A stretch of 64,000 bases of DNA. Origin: Microbacteriaceae bacterium. GTDB taxonomy: Bacteria; Actinomycetota; Actinomycetes; Actinomycetales; Microbacteriaceae. Below, piece after piece: positions 52,785 to 64,000 of the stretch (within the stretch, counting starts at the first letter, position 1; every line of letters starts with the position of its first letter). The notes under the pieces were generated by a model. The model did not search any database and was not told where the DNA came from. It worked only from the letters and a program-made list of their open reading frames with translations. Both the position numbers and the translations under genes were made by a program. The DNA is taken from the NCBI GenBank assembly GCA_027491295.1, contig JAIXWK010000002.1:494032-558031 (forward strand), written 5' to 3'.

Positions 52785-54035
52785 GTGAATCGGGGGCTTA
52801 GCTTCGCAATTTCAGCGCTGCAAGCGCTGATTATTGCGGCTGTCACGATTGGTTTAGTGATTGCCCCACTCACCTTGGCCTGGTTCATCGAGGGCGACGG
52901 ATCTGTTGACTGGATGGTGGCATTTCGCGTCGCAGCGTATGCCTTTTTGCTAGCCTGCGGCGTTCCACTGCAGTTCAATGCGGGTGAGATTCTGGGGATT
53001 GCGGTCCCCGCGTTCACAATGTCGACCTTGCCACTTGGCCTTACTGCACTGATGGCGGTTTTGATCATTCGCATCGGTCACCGACTCTCAGCTGCCAGTT
53101 CAATCTGGCCGGCATGGGTTGGAGGCGCGGTGGCATTTGGTGGCATTGGACTTGCGGTTTCGATGTTGAGCACCAACGAAGCCGTCGTGGTGGCCGAATG
53201 GGCACCGTTTATCTCCCCAGCATTCTTCTTCGGTGGAATTTTGTTTCTGGCATCGGTGCTTGGACCGCGCTACGAACTTTTCGAAGGCGCTAACCCAACT
53301 GAGGCAAAAGAGCGCATCTGGGTTAGAAACCAAACCAAAGCAATTTTCTCCAAACTGCACTGGGCCTTGGCATCGGCGCTATCTCCGGCCTCCAGGGTTG
53401 GTCTTGGGGTGGTTGCGGCACTGCTTTTGGTTAGCTCCGCAATGATCGCTCTTGCACTGGGTTTTGGTTGGATTGAAGTTGTTCGGCTATACGAAGCAAT
53501 GCGAGTGAGTGTCCTCGGTGGTGTGATGTTGACCATCGGGCAGCTGGCAATCCTTCCAAACCTGATTGTCTATGGCATGAGCTGGATAGCAGGTCCTGGG
53601 TTTTCAATCGGAGTTGGATCTTCTGTCTCGGCACTGGGAACTCAGCTTGGGCCAATGCCAGCCCTGCCGGTATTCGTCGCCATCCCGACCGCCGGTTTTG
53701 ATCGCGCAATTTTGTTTGCACTGATTCCAATCGTGGTGGCCTTTGTTGGAACGCTCTTGGCCCATCGCTACACCGATCAGATGCGCTGGGAGTATGCAAC
53801 TCGGTTCTCGGCGGCTGCAGCTTTTGCTTTTATGGCGGCGCTTATTGCTGCACTGACTGCATTTGCAATTGCCCTTTTGGCTTCTGGAAGTTTTGGACCC
53901 GGCAGATTTAGTGAAGTGGGCATCAACCCTCTGCTTTTTGCTGGAGTGCTGTTCTTAGAGGTCTTGATTCCAAGTTTTGTGGCTGGTTTAGTTGTCATCA
54001 AGCCATACAGCGATCAGCAAGAGCGCGGAAAGTAG
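52785..54035 (+). CDS. DUF6350-like polytopic membrane protein
   Basis: Multiple TM helices; located between sucD and purN; GTG start. Confidence 0.75.
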   Translation: MNRGLSFAISALQALIIAAVTIGLVIAPLTLAWFIEGDGSVDWMVAFRVAAYAFLLACGVPLQFNAGEILGIAVPAFTMSTLPLGLTALMAVLIIRIGHRLSAASSIWPAWVGGAVAFGGIGLAVSMLSTNEAVVVAEWAPFISPAFFFGGILFLASVLGPRYELFEGANPTEAKERIWVRNQTKAIFSKLHWALASALSPASRVGLGVVAALLLVSSAMIALALGFGWIEVVRLYEAMRVSVLGGVMLTIGQLAILPNLIVYGMSWIAGPGFSIGVGSSVSALGTQLGPMPALPVFVAIPTAGFDRAILFALIPIVVAFVGTLLAHRYTDQMRWEYATRFSAAAAFAFMAALIAALTAFAIALLASGSFGPGRFSEVGINPLLFAGVLFLEVLIPSFVAGLVVIKPYSDQQERGK

Positions 54036-54042
54036 GAGTCAG

Positions 54043-54633
54043 ATGCTTTCGATTGTGGTCTTGATTTCGGGTTCGGGCTCAAACCTTCGGGCGCTTTTGG
54101 AAGCCTGTGACAACCCGTTGTTTCCGGCCAAGATTTTGGCGGTCGGAGCCGATAACCCAGCAGCCGGACTTGCCCACGCCGAACAGTTTGGTGTCCCAAC
54201 CTTTGTGGTTGAGCCCGGGCTTTTTGATTCTCGAGAAAATTGGGCTGAAGTATTGCTTCGCAACCTTGAGTACCACAAGCCAGACCTCGTTGTCCTAGCC
54301 GGCTTTATGAAGGTGCTGCCTGCGGGCTTTGTCGCCGCACTGAGCCCAAACATCATCAACCTGCACCCATCGCTGTTGCCAGCTTTCCCAGGCGCACACG
54401 CGGTCCGTGACGCCCTTAGCGCTGGGGCCGACGCAACTGGTGCAACGGTTCACATCGTTGACGCAGGGGTCGACACCGGGCCGATCCTCGCACAGCGAGA
54501 GATTGCGATTCCGACAGGAATTTCGGAGTCTGACCTGCATGAGCAGATCAAGACCATCGAGCGCTCGTTGATTGTTGAAGTTGTATCCCAGATTGCCGAG
54601 GGCAAGCTCAACCTCTCAGAAAGGTCTAGCTGA
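54043..54633 (+). CDS. purN: Phosphoribosylglycinamide formyltransferase
   Basis: [38 protein letters not shown]; start trimmed. Confidence 0.95.
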   Translation: MLSIVVLISGSGSNLRALLEACDNPLFPAKILAVGADNPAAGLAHAEQFGVPTFVVEPGLFDSRENWAEVLLRNLEYHKPDLVVLAGFMKVLPAGFVAALSPNIINLHPSLLPAFPGAHAVRDALSAGADATGATVHIVDAGVDTGPILAQREIAIPTGISESDLHEQIKTIERSLIVEVVSQIAEGKLNLSERSS

Positions 54634-56237
54634 TGGCTACCAATCCTGCTGGTCGAAACTACAAAGAGCGCGACCAGGTAAAGATTCGCAGGGCACTCAT
54701 CTCAGTCTCTGACAAGACCGGACTTATCGAGCTAGCCAAAGGACTCAGCGCACAAGGCGTTCAGTTGGTCTCCACCGGCTCCACCGCAAAGCAGATTGCA
54801 GATGCTGGCCTAGCCGTAAAAGAAGTTTCCGAGGTGACTGGCTTCCCAGAGTCGCTAGATGGTCGCGTGAAGACCCTGCACCCAAAAATCCACGGTGGAA
54901 TTTTGGCGGATCTCAGACTGGATGAGCACGCTCAAGAACTTGCCAAGCTAGATATCGAAGCTTTTGAGTTGGTAGTTGTAAACCTCTACCCATTTGTTCA
55001 AACCGTCGCAGCCGGAGCAACAGGGGACGCTGCAGTTGAGCAGATTGACATCGGTGGTCCGGCGATGGTGCGAGCCGCAGCCAAGAACCACGCCAATGTC
55101 GCAATTGTCGTGAACCCAGATAATTACTCAAAAGTTTTAGAGGCCAACGCAAATGGTGGAACTTCTCTTGCTCTTCGCAGGGAGCTAGCCCAAGCAGCCT
55201 TTAGTCACACCGCGCAATACGACAGCGCGGTGGCAAATTGGATGCTTGGCGAGATAACTGGCGACAACAGTGGTTCTGATTTCGCCCAGCAGGTCAACTT
55301 CGGATTTGAACTAAAGAACGTGCTTCGCTACGGCGAGAACTCTCACCAGAAGGCAGCTTTGTATTCTGCCAATGCAGGACGGGCGGGCGTAGCACAGGCG
55401 AAGCTGCTCGGCGGCAAAGAGATGTCTTACAACAACTACGTTGATGTCGATGCAGCGCTGCGCGCAGCATACGACTTCACAGCGCCTGCGGTTGCGATTA
55501 TCAAGCACGCAAACCCCTGCGGTATTGCAGTAGGGCAAGCAGGTAGTGCGGATGCGATCGCCTCCGCACATGCCAGAGCTCATCAAACTGACCCGGTCTC
55601 TGCATTCGGCGGCGTGATTGCCGCTAACCGAGTTGTTACCGAGAAGATGGCGCTTCAGGTTGCGGAGATTTTCACCGAGGTGATTGCAGCACCGGGTTAT
55701 GAACCGGCTGCGCTTGAAGTTTTGAGTAAGAAAAAGAACTTGCGAATCTTGGAACTTGAGGCTGGCTATCTAAGACCTGCCCGAGAGATCAGGCAGTTAT
55801 CCGGAGGCGCACTGATTCAGGAATCTGATGGTTTCGAGAATCTTGACACCTCGAAGTGGCAGTTGGTTACCGGTGAGCCTGCCGATAAAGCACTTATGGC
55901 TGATTTGGAATTTGCCTGGCGAGCATCCCGCGCTGTGAAGTCAAATGCAATTTTGCTTGCAAAGTCACTGGCCGCAGTTGGCATTGGCATGGGCCAGGTC
56001 AACCGAGTGGATTCCTGTCGATTGGCAGTATCGAGAGCTGGAGACCGAGTTGTCGGTTCGGTAGCCGCATCGGATGCGTTCTTCCCGTTCGCAGACGGAC
56101 TGCAGGTACTTCTAGATGCAGGCGTTAGGGCAGTGGTTCAGCCCGGTGGTAGCGTCCGCGATGAAGAGGTAATTGAGGTAGCCAAGGCTGCCGGTGTCAC
56201 CATGTACTTCACCGCGGAACGCCACTTTTACCACTAG
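54633..56237 (+). CDS. purH: Bifunctional AICAR formyltransferase/IMP cyclohydrolase
   Basis: [45 protein letters not shown]. Confidence 0.97.
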   Translation: MATNPAGRNYKERDQVKIRRALISVSDKTGLIELAKGLSAQGVQLVSTGSTAKQIADAGLAVKEVSEVTGFPESLDGRVKTLHPKIHGGILADLRLDEHAQELAKLDIEAFELVVVNLYPFVQTVAAGATGDAAVEQIDIGGPAMVRAAAKNHANVAIVVNPDNYSKVLEANANGGTSLALRRELAQAAFSHTAQYDSAVANWMLGEITGDNSGSDFAQQVNFGFELKNVLRYGENSHQKAALYSANAGRAGVAQAKLLGGKEMSYNNYVDVDAALRAAYDFTAPAVAIIKHANPCGIAVGQAGSADAIASAHARAHQTDPVSAFGGVIAANRVVTEKMALQVAEIFTEVIAAPGYEPAALEVLSKKKNLRILELEAGYLRPAREIRQLSGGALIQESDGFENLDTSKWQLVTGEPADKALMADLEFAWRASRAVKSNAILLAKSLAAVGIGMGQVNRVDSCRLAVSRAGDRVVGSVAASDAFFPFADGLQVLLDAGVRAVVQPGGSVRDEEVIEVAKAAGVTMYFTAERHFYH

Positions 56238-56378
56238 TTAGCGACAACCTCGGATTGGTGACCGGCCTCTTTTGGTCGGGTTTGTAGCGGATCTGGTCAC
56301 GTTTTTGGGGACTAACGACCTGCTGTTTTTGGTTGGTGCTATTCTGAGTGGCTGCCCTAAGGGCGGCGGAAGAGACAA

Positions 56379-58151
56379 ATGCAACCCGAACTAAGTACGT
56401 TCAAAACGCTGTGGCGATTGGTGCCATTTGCTAAAAAGGCCCTACCCAGAATCATCTTGGGCATGGTGGCTGCAATTGGCGCTCACATGTTTGCACTCTC
56501 TATCCCGCAGTTTTTGCAAAATCTCGTCAACTCCTTGGTTGCCGGCGGCATCGATGCCCTAATTCCAGCGGTTGTGCTGATTCTGGCTCTGGGAATTGCC
56601 GAAGCGCTATTTGTGCTGCTTCGTCGCTGGTTGGTGTTGACCCCGGGCACATTCGTTGAAGCCGATATGCGAAATGCCCTTTACGCAAAACTTCAAGACC
56701 TCCCGGTTGCCTTCCACGATCGCTGGCCATCGGGTCAGCTGCTCTCCAGGGCAGTTGGCGACCTGAGCATGATCAGGCGTTGGTTGAGCTTTGGTTTGGT
56801 GCTTTTGGTTGCCAACTTGCTTACTTTGATTGTTGGACTGGTAATTCTCTTTAGCTTCAACTTCTGGCTGGGGTTGATCTTCTTTATTGCATCCCTGCCG
56901 ATTGTCGTTATTGGTTTCCGATTCGAGAAATCCTTTGGCGAAGTGGCTCGTCTCTCTCAAGACCAGTCCGGAGACCTAGCGACCCGAGTCGAGCAGGCTG
57001 TGCACGGCGTGAGGGTTCTGAAGGCGTTTGGTCGCGGAGGATTTGCGGCAGATCAGTTTGCAACCGATGCCAAGGCTCTATTAGGCACTGAAATCCGCAA
57101 AGCCAAGGCAGTTGCAAATATTTGGCTGTATTTGATCTTGCTTCCGGAATTTGCACTCGGACTTTCGCTATTTGCCGGTGTGCTCTTGGTTGCCGATGGT
57201 CAGATCACGGTTGGAACATTGGTGGCATTCGTTGCAACAGCGATGGTGCTGCGCTGGCCAACCGAGTCCTTGGGATTCCTTTTGGGCTTTACCCTGGAGG
57301 CAAAGTCCGCGGTTACCAGATTCTTTGAGGTCATTGACGAACCGGATCTGATTTCTGATCCTGAAAAGCCTAAAACAGTCGCCGAGCCCCGGGGCCTACT
57401 GGAATTCAAGGACGTCAGCTTCCGCTATCCAGACACGGCAGCGGATCAACCAGATCTAATCTCTAACTTCAGCCTCAGGCTAGAGCCCGGTCAATCGGTT
57501 GCACTTATTGGGCTAACCGGTTGCGGCAAGACCACACTGACTGCGTTGAGCACCAGACTCTATGAGGTCACCGGTGGTGCTGTCGAGATCGATGGCGTCG
57601 ACATTAGAGACATGACCCGCGGTGAGCTTCGAACCCTGATTGCCATGGCTTTCGAGGATGCAACCCTGTTCTCGTCCTCGGTTCGCGACAATGTTCTGCT
57701 TGGAAATCCAACCCAGAGCGAAGAGGATCTCAAGCAAGCTTTGGAAATTGCTCAAGCGCAATTTGTCTACGACCTGCCAGATGGCCTAGACACCAAGATC
57801 GGCGAAGAAGGACTATCGCTCTCCGGTGGTCAGCGCCAACGTCTAGCGCTTGCTAGAGCTGTTGCCGCTAAGCCAAGAATCCTGGTTTTGGATGACCCGC
57901 TGTCTGCACTTGATGTTGATACCGAAGCCATGGTTGAAGACGCCCTGCGCCATGTTCTGACCACCACGACCGCTTTGATTGTTGCTCACCGTCCATCGAC
58001 TGTGATGCTGGCGGACAAGGTAGCGCTGATGCACGAGGGCAAGGTTGTCGCCTTCGGAACCCACCAGGAACTTTTGAAAACCTCCGATCACTACAGGTAC
58101 GTAATCAGCTCGCTGGATGCGGCAGAAAAGGCCAGGGAGGTGAACCTATGA
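56379..58151 (+). CDS. ABC exporter subunit with non-canonical Walker B catalytic residue (LDD)
   Basis: [42 protein letters not shown]. Confidence 0.92.
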   Translation: MQPELSTFKTLWRLVPFAKKALPRIILGMVAAIGAHMFALSIPQFLQNLVNSLVAGGIDALIPAVVLILALGIAEALFVLLRRWLVLTPGTFVEADMRNALYAKLQDLPVAFHDRWPSGQLLSRAVGDLSMIRRWLSFGLVLLVANLLTLIVGLVILFSFNFWLGLIFFIASLPIVVIGFRFEKSFGEVARLSQDQSGDLATRVEQAVHGVRVLKAFGRGGFAADQFATDAKALLGTEIRKAKAVANIWLYLILLPEFALGLSLFAGVLLVADGQITVGTLVAFVATAMVLRWPTESLGFLLGFTLEAKSAVTRFFEVIDEPDLISDPEKPKTVAEPRGLLEFKDVSFRYPDTAADQPDLISNFSLRLEPGQSVALIGLTGCGKTTLTALSTRLYEVTGGAVEIDGVDIRDMTRGELRTLIAMAFEDATLFSSSVRDNVLLGNPTQSEEDLKQALEIAQAQFVYDLPDGLDTKIGEEGLSLSGGQRQRLALARAVAAKPRILVLDDPLSALDVDTEAMVEDALRHVLTTTTALIVAHRPSTVMLADKVALMHEGKVVAFGTHQELLKTSDHYRYVISSLDAAEKAREVNL

Positions 58152-59953
58152 GCATGCGCGGAACCAACGATGAGGAGAAAACCGACCTCACAAAAGAAGA
58201 GTCTCGATATGTAAGAGCACGCTCTAGGGATCTACTCGGTTCGCTGCTCTTGCCAATTAGAGCAAGGGTAATTGCAGCGGTCTTCCTCGTAATCATTTCT
58301 ACTGCCCTGAGAGTTTCTGGCCCGGCGCTGATTGCGTTTGGTATCGACAGCGCTCTGCCTAAGGCCTTGGTCGGGGACTACACGCCAATCTCGCTGACAG
58401 TGTTTGTCTACCTCTCGGCAGCTGCCTTGACCGCGACACTGACCTACTTCTTCCTAATGGTGACCGCTCGCGCTTCTCAGGCAATGTTGTTCGACCTTCG
58501 AAACCGAGTGTTTGTTCACACCCAGAAACTTTCGGTCGAATTCCACGAGCGCTACACCGCGGGTCGAGTCATTGCCCGCCAAACCTCGGACCTTGAATCG
58601 ATTGGCGAATTGCTATCGGGTGGCCTGAGCGAACTTGTGGTTGGTGGAATGTTCATGCTCTTCACCGCTGGTGCGCTGTTCTTGCTTGATCCAGAGAGCT
58701 TCCTAATCTTGCTGGTTGCACTTATTCCGCTTGCGGTGCTGACCCGTTGGTTCCAGCTTGGAACCAACAAGGGCTATCGCCAGCAGCGAGTAGCCTCCTC
58801 GCGATTGATCCAGTACTTCGTTGAGACCATGACCGGTATTCGTGCGGTGAAGGCTTTCCGCAAGGAGAAGGCCAACGAGAACCACTTCGGTGGGCTGGTT
58901 GAGGACTATCGCGGACACAACGCCAGGCTGATCCAGCTCTTTGGTATCTACGACCCGGGTCTGATCCTCATCGGCAATGTCACCGTGGCCGCAATCTTGC
59001 TCTTCGGTGGATTCCGAGTTCTCGAGGGTTCTTTGGGTATCGGTGTGCTAACCGCTGCAATTTTGTATTCCAGAAGGTTTTTTGACCCGATGGAAGAAAT
59101 CGCGATGTTCTATAACTCCTATCAGTCGGCAGCCTCTGCACTGGAGAAGATTTCCGGTGTTCTGCAGGAGGAACCAACTGTTCCTGATCCTGAGAAGCCG
59201 GTTGTCCTCAAGGACGTGAAGGGCGAGGTTGCTTTCTCGGATGTGGAATTCAAATACGCCACCGGTTCAACGGTGCTGCATCCATTTAGCCTGACCATAC
59301 CCGCCGGTCAGACCGTGGCACTAGTCGGCACCACCGGTGCCGGTAAGTCGACACTCGCCAAACTCATCGCGCGTTTCTACGACCCTTCATCAGGATCGGT
59401 GAGCCTTGACGGAGTAAATCTTCGAGACATTTCAAATGCGTCTCTTAGACACGAAGTTGTCATGGTGACCCAGGAGGCCTACCTGTTCTCGGGATCGGTT
59501 GCCGAGAACATCCAACTTGGTAAGCCGGATGCCTCAATAGAAGAGGTCATTGCCGCAGCTCAAGCAGTAGGTGCTCACGAGTTCATCCTCTCGCTTCCCG
59601 ATGGCTATCAGACCGATGTGAATAAGCGAGGTGGCAGAGTTTCCTCTGGTCAGCGCCAGTTGATTTCCTTCGCAAGGGCGTTTTTGGCAAACCCAGCAGT
59701 CTTGATTTTGGATGAGGCAACCAGCTCGCTGGATATTCCATCTGAGCGCTTGGTTCAGCAGGGCCTAAAGACCCTGCTTCACAACCGCACCGCCGTGATC
59801 ATTGCTCACCGCCTATCAACGGTTTCAATCGCGCAGCGCGTGCTGGTGATGGAGCACGGTCGAGTAATCGAGGACGGCAGCCCAGAGCAGCTATCTCAAT
59901 CGGGCGGTAAGTTCGCGGCCCTCTACAAGGCCTGGCGAGACTCGCTGGTCTAG
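58148..59953 (+). CDS. ABC exporter subunit with canonical Walker B and altered signature (VSSGQ)
   Basis: [42 protein letters not shown]. Confidence 0.92.
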   Translation: MSMRGTNDEEKTDLTKEESRYVRARSRDLLGSLLLPIRARVIAAVFLVIISTALRVSGPALIAFGIDSALPKALVGDYTPISLTVFVYLSAAALTATLTYFFLMVTARASQAMLFDLRNRVFVHTQKLSVEFHERYTAGRVIARQTSDLESIGELLSGGLSELVVGGMFMLFTAGALFLLDPESFLILLVALIPLAVLTRWFQLGTNKGYRQQRVASSRLIQYFVETMTGIRAVKAFRKEKANENHFGGLVEDYRGHNARLIQLFGIYDPGLILIGNVTVAAILLFGGFRVLEGSLGIGVLTAAILYSRRFFDPMEEIAMFYNSYQSAASALEKISGVLQEEPTVPDPEKPVVLKDVKGEVAFSDVEFKYATGSTVLHPFSLTIPAGQTVALVGTTGAGKSTLAKLIARFYDPSSGSVSLDGVNLRDISNASLRHEVVMVTQEAYLFSGSVAENIQLGKPDASIEEVIAAAQAVGAHEFILSLPDGYQTDVNKRGGRVSSGQRQLISFARAFLANPAVLILDEATSSLDIPSERLVQQGLKTLLHNRTAVIIAHRLSTVSIAQRVLVMEHGRVIEDGSPEQLSQSGGKFAALYKAWRDSLV

Positions 59954-61356
59954 CGCTTTATCAGCGCAATCGCCTGGTTTGCCGCTAGGTCAGTTTTCAC
60001 AACACCACCAGAGATTTCAAGCTCTTTGCCGGAGATGTAGTCGAGGTACTTGCCGTCGGCAAGGAGTGTTGTGATTTCCACTCCGCTTTGATCGACGGTG
60101 GTGACATTGACCGCAAAGAAGCCGATATCACCGCGTTCAAAACTCAAAACCGAATCACTGGCCTGCGGGTTGGTGAGCTTCTCTCCCGAGGTTTCATCGC
60201 GGAACTGAATCATTCCGTTGACCGAGTTCATACGGTGTTGACACAACCAGGTGCCAGCCTCGTGATTTGTGAAGTAGATAGCACTGGATTGAGCGCATTT
60301 AGCATCCAGCATCCGACCGTTCTCGTCTTTTGGAGCCCAGTCATAGCTATCGAAGGCAAACGAGCTGTAGAGCATTGGCTGTCCATAGTCCAAAGCGAGC
60401 ATCAAAGCGGTCGCCGCCTCAAACTGAGCGGGCTGGCTGTAGTTGATGGCCTGACCATTGCGCTCGGTGTCATGGTTGGAAACCATCACCACAGTCTGGT
60501 TTGAAGGCGTAACCCAAGGGGACTCGGTTGAAGTGTCAGGCAAAAAAGCAACCTGCTGGGTGAAAATCGAGGCCAGCTGGTAGGCAAGATCAAACCCGAA
60601 GATATCTCCAATGCCGAGGTAATCGGTTGGCTCGGCTTCCGGGGTGCCCGGAACTACCTCTTGGATGTATTTGATTGTCGCTGGAAGTTTCGCCTTGATG
60701 GCTTCCATGTCTGCCAGGGCAATGTGCTTGGCAGCATCGATGCGGAAGCCGGTGACACCAAGATCGACAAGGGATTGCAAATAGCCAACAATCTTGGCGC
60801 GAACACTGTCATCTTCGGTGCGCAGGTCGGCAAGGTTCAGGAGCTCACACTCCTGCACCTGGTCAACACTCGTCCAGTCGGCAATTTGACTATCCAGGGT
60901 CTGAGTGCAGGCGTGGAAATCGTCTCTGGTGTAAAGGTCGCCATACTCATACTTGGCATACTCGGTTCCGGCAGTGCCAACACCTTCGCTGCTACCGGTC
61001 ATGTGGTTGATTACCGCGTCAACATAAATCTCGACATTGCTATCGCCGCAGGTTTTTACCATTGCTTCAAATTCGCTCTGGGTTCCCAGTTGCGACTCAA
61101 GCTGATAGCTCACAGCTTGGTAGCCAACCCACCACTGCTCACCCTGAATGTGCTCCTGTGGAGGAGAGACCAAAACCCAATCGATGCCCTGGACGCCAAG
61201 GTACTCACACTCTTGGGCAATGGAATTGAAGTTCCACAAAAACATCTGCACACCAACCTGATCCTCGAACCGGTCAGAGTCGGCATTTGGGCTGCAACCA
61301 GCAAGCGCTAAAACGCTAATCAGAGCGATGGTGAGTTGCTTCAAAGTAAATCTCAT
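59950..61356 (-). CDS. GH13-family alpha-amylase lipoprotein
   Basis: Lipobox [40 protein letters not shown]. Confidence 0.9.
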   Translation of the reverse strand: MRFTLKQLTIALISVLALAGCSPNADSDRFEDQVGVQMFLWNFNSIAQECEYLGVQGIDWVLVSPPQEHIQGEQWWVGYQAVSYQLESQLGTQSEFEAMVKTCGDSNVEIYVDAVINHMTGSSEGVGTAGTEYAKYEYGDLYTRDDFHACTQTLDSQIADWTSVDQVQECELLNLADLRTEDDSVRAKIVGYLQSLVDLGVTGFRIDAAKHIALADMEAIKAKLPATIKYIQEVVPGTPEAEPTDYLGIGDIFGFDLAYQLASIFTQQVAFLPDTSTESPWVTPSNQTVVMVSNHDTERNGQAINYSQPAQFEAATALMLALDYGQPMLYSSFAFDSYDWAPKDENGRMLDAKCAQSSAIYFTNHEAGTWLCQHRMNSVNGMIQFRDETSGEKLTNPQASDSVLSFERGDIGFFAVNVTTVDQSGVEITTLLADGKYLDYISGKELEISGGVVKTDLAANQAIALIKR

Positions 61357-61426
61357 GGGGCCATGCTAACCGATAGGCTTACTCAGGCTAATTCGCGCAT
61401 TCAGCGCAGGTTTATCAGGAGAAAAA

Positions 61427-62644
61427 TTGAGCAAAATTAAGGTGATTGGCAAGGTCGTTGAGCTTGACGGCGACGAGATGACTCGCATCATTTGGCAGGA
61501 CATCAAGGACCACCTAATCCTTCCGTTTCTAGACGTTGATCTTGAGTACTATGACCTATCGGTCGAGAACCGCGACGCTACCGACGACCAGGTGACCATC
61601 GATGCAGCGCACGCTATTCGCGAGCACGGTGTTGGCGTGAAGTGCGCAACCATCACCCCTGATGAGGCACGCGTTACCGAGTTCAAGCTAAAGAAGATGT
61701 GGAAGAGCCCTAACGGCACCATCCGTAACATCCTCGACGGCGTTGTTTTCCGCGAGCCAATCATCATCTCGAACGTGCCACGTTTGGTGCCGGGCTGGAC
61801 CAAGCCAATCATCATTGGCCGTCACGCTCACGGTGACCAGTACAAGGCAACTGACTTCAAGGTTCCGGGCAAGGGCCGCGTAACCATCACGTGGACCCCA
61901 GCTGATGGTTCAGAGCCACAGACCATGACCGTTGCGGACTACCCAGAAAACGGTGGCGTTGCAATGGGTATGTACAACTACATGGACTCGATCCGTGACT
62001 TTGCTCGCGCATCGTTCAATTACGGTCTGTCTCGCAACTACCCGGTTTACCTCTCCACCAAGAACACCATCTTGAAGGCATACGACGGCGCGTTCAAAGA
62101 CGCTTTCGAAGAGGTCTTCCAGGCTGAGTACGCAGCCAAGTTTGAGGCAGCCGGCATCACCTATGAGCACCGCCTAATCGACGACATGGTCGCGGCTGCG
62201 CTCAAGTGGGAGGGTGGCTACGTTTGGGCCTGTAAGAACTACGACGGTGACGTGCAGTCTGACACCGTGGCTCAGGGTTTTGGCTCACTTGGCCTTATGA
62301 CTTCGGTGCTAACCACCCCAGATGGCAAGACCGCATTGGCAGAGGCTGCCCACGGCACCGTGACTCGTCACTACCGCCAGTGGCAGAAGGGCGAGAAGAC
62401 CTCGACCAACCCAATCGCGTCGATCTTTGCCTGGACCAGAGGCCTTATGCACCGCGCCAAGCTAGACGGCACCCCTGAGGTTCACGAATTTGCCGAAACC
62501 CTAGAGGACGTCATTATCAAGACTGTTGAGGCCGGTCACATGACCAAGGACCTTGCAGCTTTGGTTGGCAAGCAGCAGGCTTGGCAGACCACCGAGGAGT
62601 TCATGGCTACCTTGGCTCAGAACCTTAAGGCCAGAATCGGTTAA
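61427..62644 (+). CDS. icd: NADP-dependent isocitrate dehydrogenase (eukaryotic-like type)
   Basis: [47 protein letters not shown] start. Confidence 0.96.
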   Translation: MSKIKVIGKVVELDGDEMTRIIWQDIKDHLILPFLDVDLEYYDLSVENRDATDDQVTIDAAHAIREHGVGVKCATITPDEARVTEFKLKKMWKSPNGTIRNILDGVVFREPIIISNVPRLVPGWTKPIIIGRHAHGDQYKATDFKVPGKGRVTITWTPADGSEPQTMTVADYPENGGVAMGMYNYMDSIRDFARASFNYGLSRNYPVYLSTKNTILKAYDGAFKDAFEEVFQAEYAAKFEAAGITYEHRLIDDMVAAALKWEGGYVWACKNYDGDVQSDTVAQGFGSLGLMTSVLTTPDGKTALAEAAHGTVTRHYRQWQKGEKTSTNPIASIFAWTRGLMHRAKLDGTPEVHEFAETLEDVIIKTVEAGHMTKDLAALVGKQQAWQTTEEFMATLAQNLKARIG

Positions 62645-62659
62645 TCGATAAGGCTGTGG

Positions 62660-62699
62660 AAAACCCCCTGCAAGAAATTGCTGGGGGTTTTACTTTTTT
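62660..62699 (+). terminator. Rho-independent terminator
   Basis: AAAACCCCC-T-GCAA-GAAA-TTGC-T-GGGGGTTTT followed by ACTTTTTTG. Confidence 0.92.
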
Positions 62700-62702
62700 G
62701 CC

Positions 62703-63608
62703 ATGGCTAATCAAATACGAATCTTGCTGGTATCCGCACTAATTGGACTTACTGCGCTCCCAGCGGGGGCAACTGGAGACCGAGCTCCAGCGGTGATGGG
62801 ATCATTCGCAGAACAGGTGTCACTCAAAACGACGCGGTTTATCTTGATGTTTGATGCACCAATCGAAAACCTGACCGGTGATGACTTTCGAATAACCGCT
62901 GGCTGCTCTTTCGGCTATTTAGAGGTGCAAGATGCCACCGCACAGGTTGAGCTTCTGGATTGCCCTTCGGGGTTGGTAGAACTGGTGCTCCTGGCTAACA
63001 CAGTTGGATCAAGCACCCTAGGGCCATCGCAGAACCACGTTGTCGGCATCGAAATCGTTGCCACAGTTCCAAGCGTGCCAACTCCGACACCAAGCCCAAC
63101 TGCACCACCAACCTCGAGTCCAGAACCAACTCCACCACCAATCCCAACTCCACCACCAATCGCGAATCCAGAACCAGTTCCAAATCCAGAACCAGTCCAG
63201 GTTCCACCAGCTATAACTGAGTTGCCAACAACCTCGTCTGAGGTTCAGCAGTCGTCGAGCCCATCGGTTTCGGATTCGGCAGTGGCGACTATTTCCGAAT
63301 CGGTAGCCGTCGAATGGGATACGGAGCTAGTTGTGGTGACAGTCACTCCGCCTGCCAGTAGCGAACCAGAAGAGACTGCTTTGAACCAAGAATCTTTAAT
63401 TGCAGCCCTTCAAGAAGAGGACGATAAACAACAGGAGGTATCCCTGAAGCCGGTGGAGGTGCCTTCGGAGGAAGTGGTTATCGAGTCGGTCGCCGGAGAG
63501 GAGCTCGAATTCGATCAAACCAGAGGTTCGCAATGGATCTGGTTTATTGGTTTGGGGTCGCTGACCCTTCTTACCATCGGATTAGTAAGGCGATTTAGCG
63601 GAAGATAA
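62703..63608 (+). CDS. Secreted Pro/Thr-rich surface protein with C-terminal TM anchor
   Basis: Signal peptide (ALPAGATG), PTPTPSPTAPPTSSPEPTPPPIPTPPP region, WIWFIGLGSLTLLTIGLVRRFSGR. Confidence 0.8.
   Translation: MANQIRILLVSALIGLTALPAGATGDRAPAVMGSFAEQVSLKTTRFILMFDAPIENLTGDDFRITAGCSFGYLEVQDATAQVELLDCPSGLVELVLLANTVGSSTLGPSQNHVVGIEIVATVPSVPTPTPSPTAPPTSSPEPTPPPIPTPPPIANPEPVPNPEPVQVPPAITELPTTSSEVQQSSSPSVSDSAVATISESVAVEWDTELVVVTVTPPASSEPEETALNQESLIAALQEEDDKQQEVSLKPVEVPSEEVVIESVAGEELEFDQTRGSQWIWFIGLGSLTLLTIGLVRRFSGR
63126..63161 (+). repeat. 18-bp perfect tandem duplication in the Pro-rich region
   Basis: CCAACTCCACCACCAATC x2. Confidence 0.95.
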
Positions 63609-63999
63609 TGGTGCGCTGGCCATCCAGCAGGACACGGTGTTCCGCGAACCACTTGACCGCCTGAGTCAAAGTCTTTGACTCAGCATCCTGACCAATCTCG
63701 ACCAAGTGCTGTTTGGAATCGGAGTGCTCAACGCGAGTGACGTTTTGTTCGATTATTGGACCCTCATCGAGATCCTCGGTCACAAAGTGAGCGGTCGCTC
63801 CAATCAGTTTCACGCCGCGGGCGTGAGCCTGGGCATAAGGGTTTGCACCCTTGAAGCCAGGTAGGAAGCTGTGGTGAATGTTGATGATTCGGCCGGCAAA
63901 GTCCTTGCAGAACTCAGGGGAGAGGATTTGCATGTAGCGGGCTAAAACAATTAGCTCAATGCCCTGCTCGGCAATCAACTGGCGAAGGTGATTCTCGAA
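63595..63999 (-). CDS. purU: Formyltetrahydrofolate deformylase, truncated by window edge (N-terminal part missing)
   Basis: ENHLRQLIAEQGIELIVLARYMQILSPEF...INIHHSFLPGFKGANPYAQAHARGVKLIGATAHFVTEDLDEGPII; frame remains open to the window end. Confidence 0.94.
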   Translation of the reverse strand, partial: FENHLRQLIAEQGIELIVLARYMQILSPEFCKDFAGRIINIHHSFLPGFKGANPYAQAHARGVKLIGATAHFVTEDLDEGPIIEQNVTRVEHSDSKQHLVEIGQDAESKTLTQAVKWFAEHRVLLDGQRTIIFR

Positions 64000-64000
64000 G

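Noticed and set aside
61110-61304. Short plus/minus ORFs over the amylase gene (e.g. 60661..61311 +, 216 aa)
   Set aside because: Complementary-frame ORFs over a well-supported GH13 gene; no domain recognised

Overview
The window is a compact, gene-dense chromosomal segment of a moderate-GC actinobacterium. Gene content and protein sequences look most like Micrococcales/Microbacteriaceae; this placement is inference, with no database search. It starts inside an aldehyde dehydrogenase gene and ends inside purU. The core is an S10-spc-alpha ribosomal protein supercluster (rpsJ to rplQ, then truA, rplM-rpsI, glmM). After it come coaA, glmS-acpS-alr-tsaE-tsaB-[rimI-tsaD fusion], groES with CIRCE, a branched-chain-amino-acid-type ABC transporter with a separate binding protein, guaB-guaB3-SURF1, ptsH-ptsI, guaA, a UvrD/PcrA helicase, sucCD, purN-purH, a heterodimeric ABC exporter pair, a lipoprotein alpha-amylase, icd and a Pro-rich surface protein. 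I see no tRNA, rRNA, CRISPR, phage or IS element. No obvious new defence or accessory system is present. The most interesting signals are: (1) recurrent TANNNT-N6/7-start codon spacing, implying widespread leaderless transcription; (2) structured leaders in front of rpsM (possible pseudoknot), rpoA (alternative hairpins), rplM, the transporter binding protein and livH; (3) a terminator-like hairpin inside the first codons of truA; (4) CTA as the dominant Leu codon in highly expressed genes; (5) oppositely charged low-complexity tails on several ribosomal proteins; (6) a RimI-TsaD fusion and a LivH permease with a signal-peptide plus beta-domain extension; (7) a tandem double CIRCE in front of an orphan groES.
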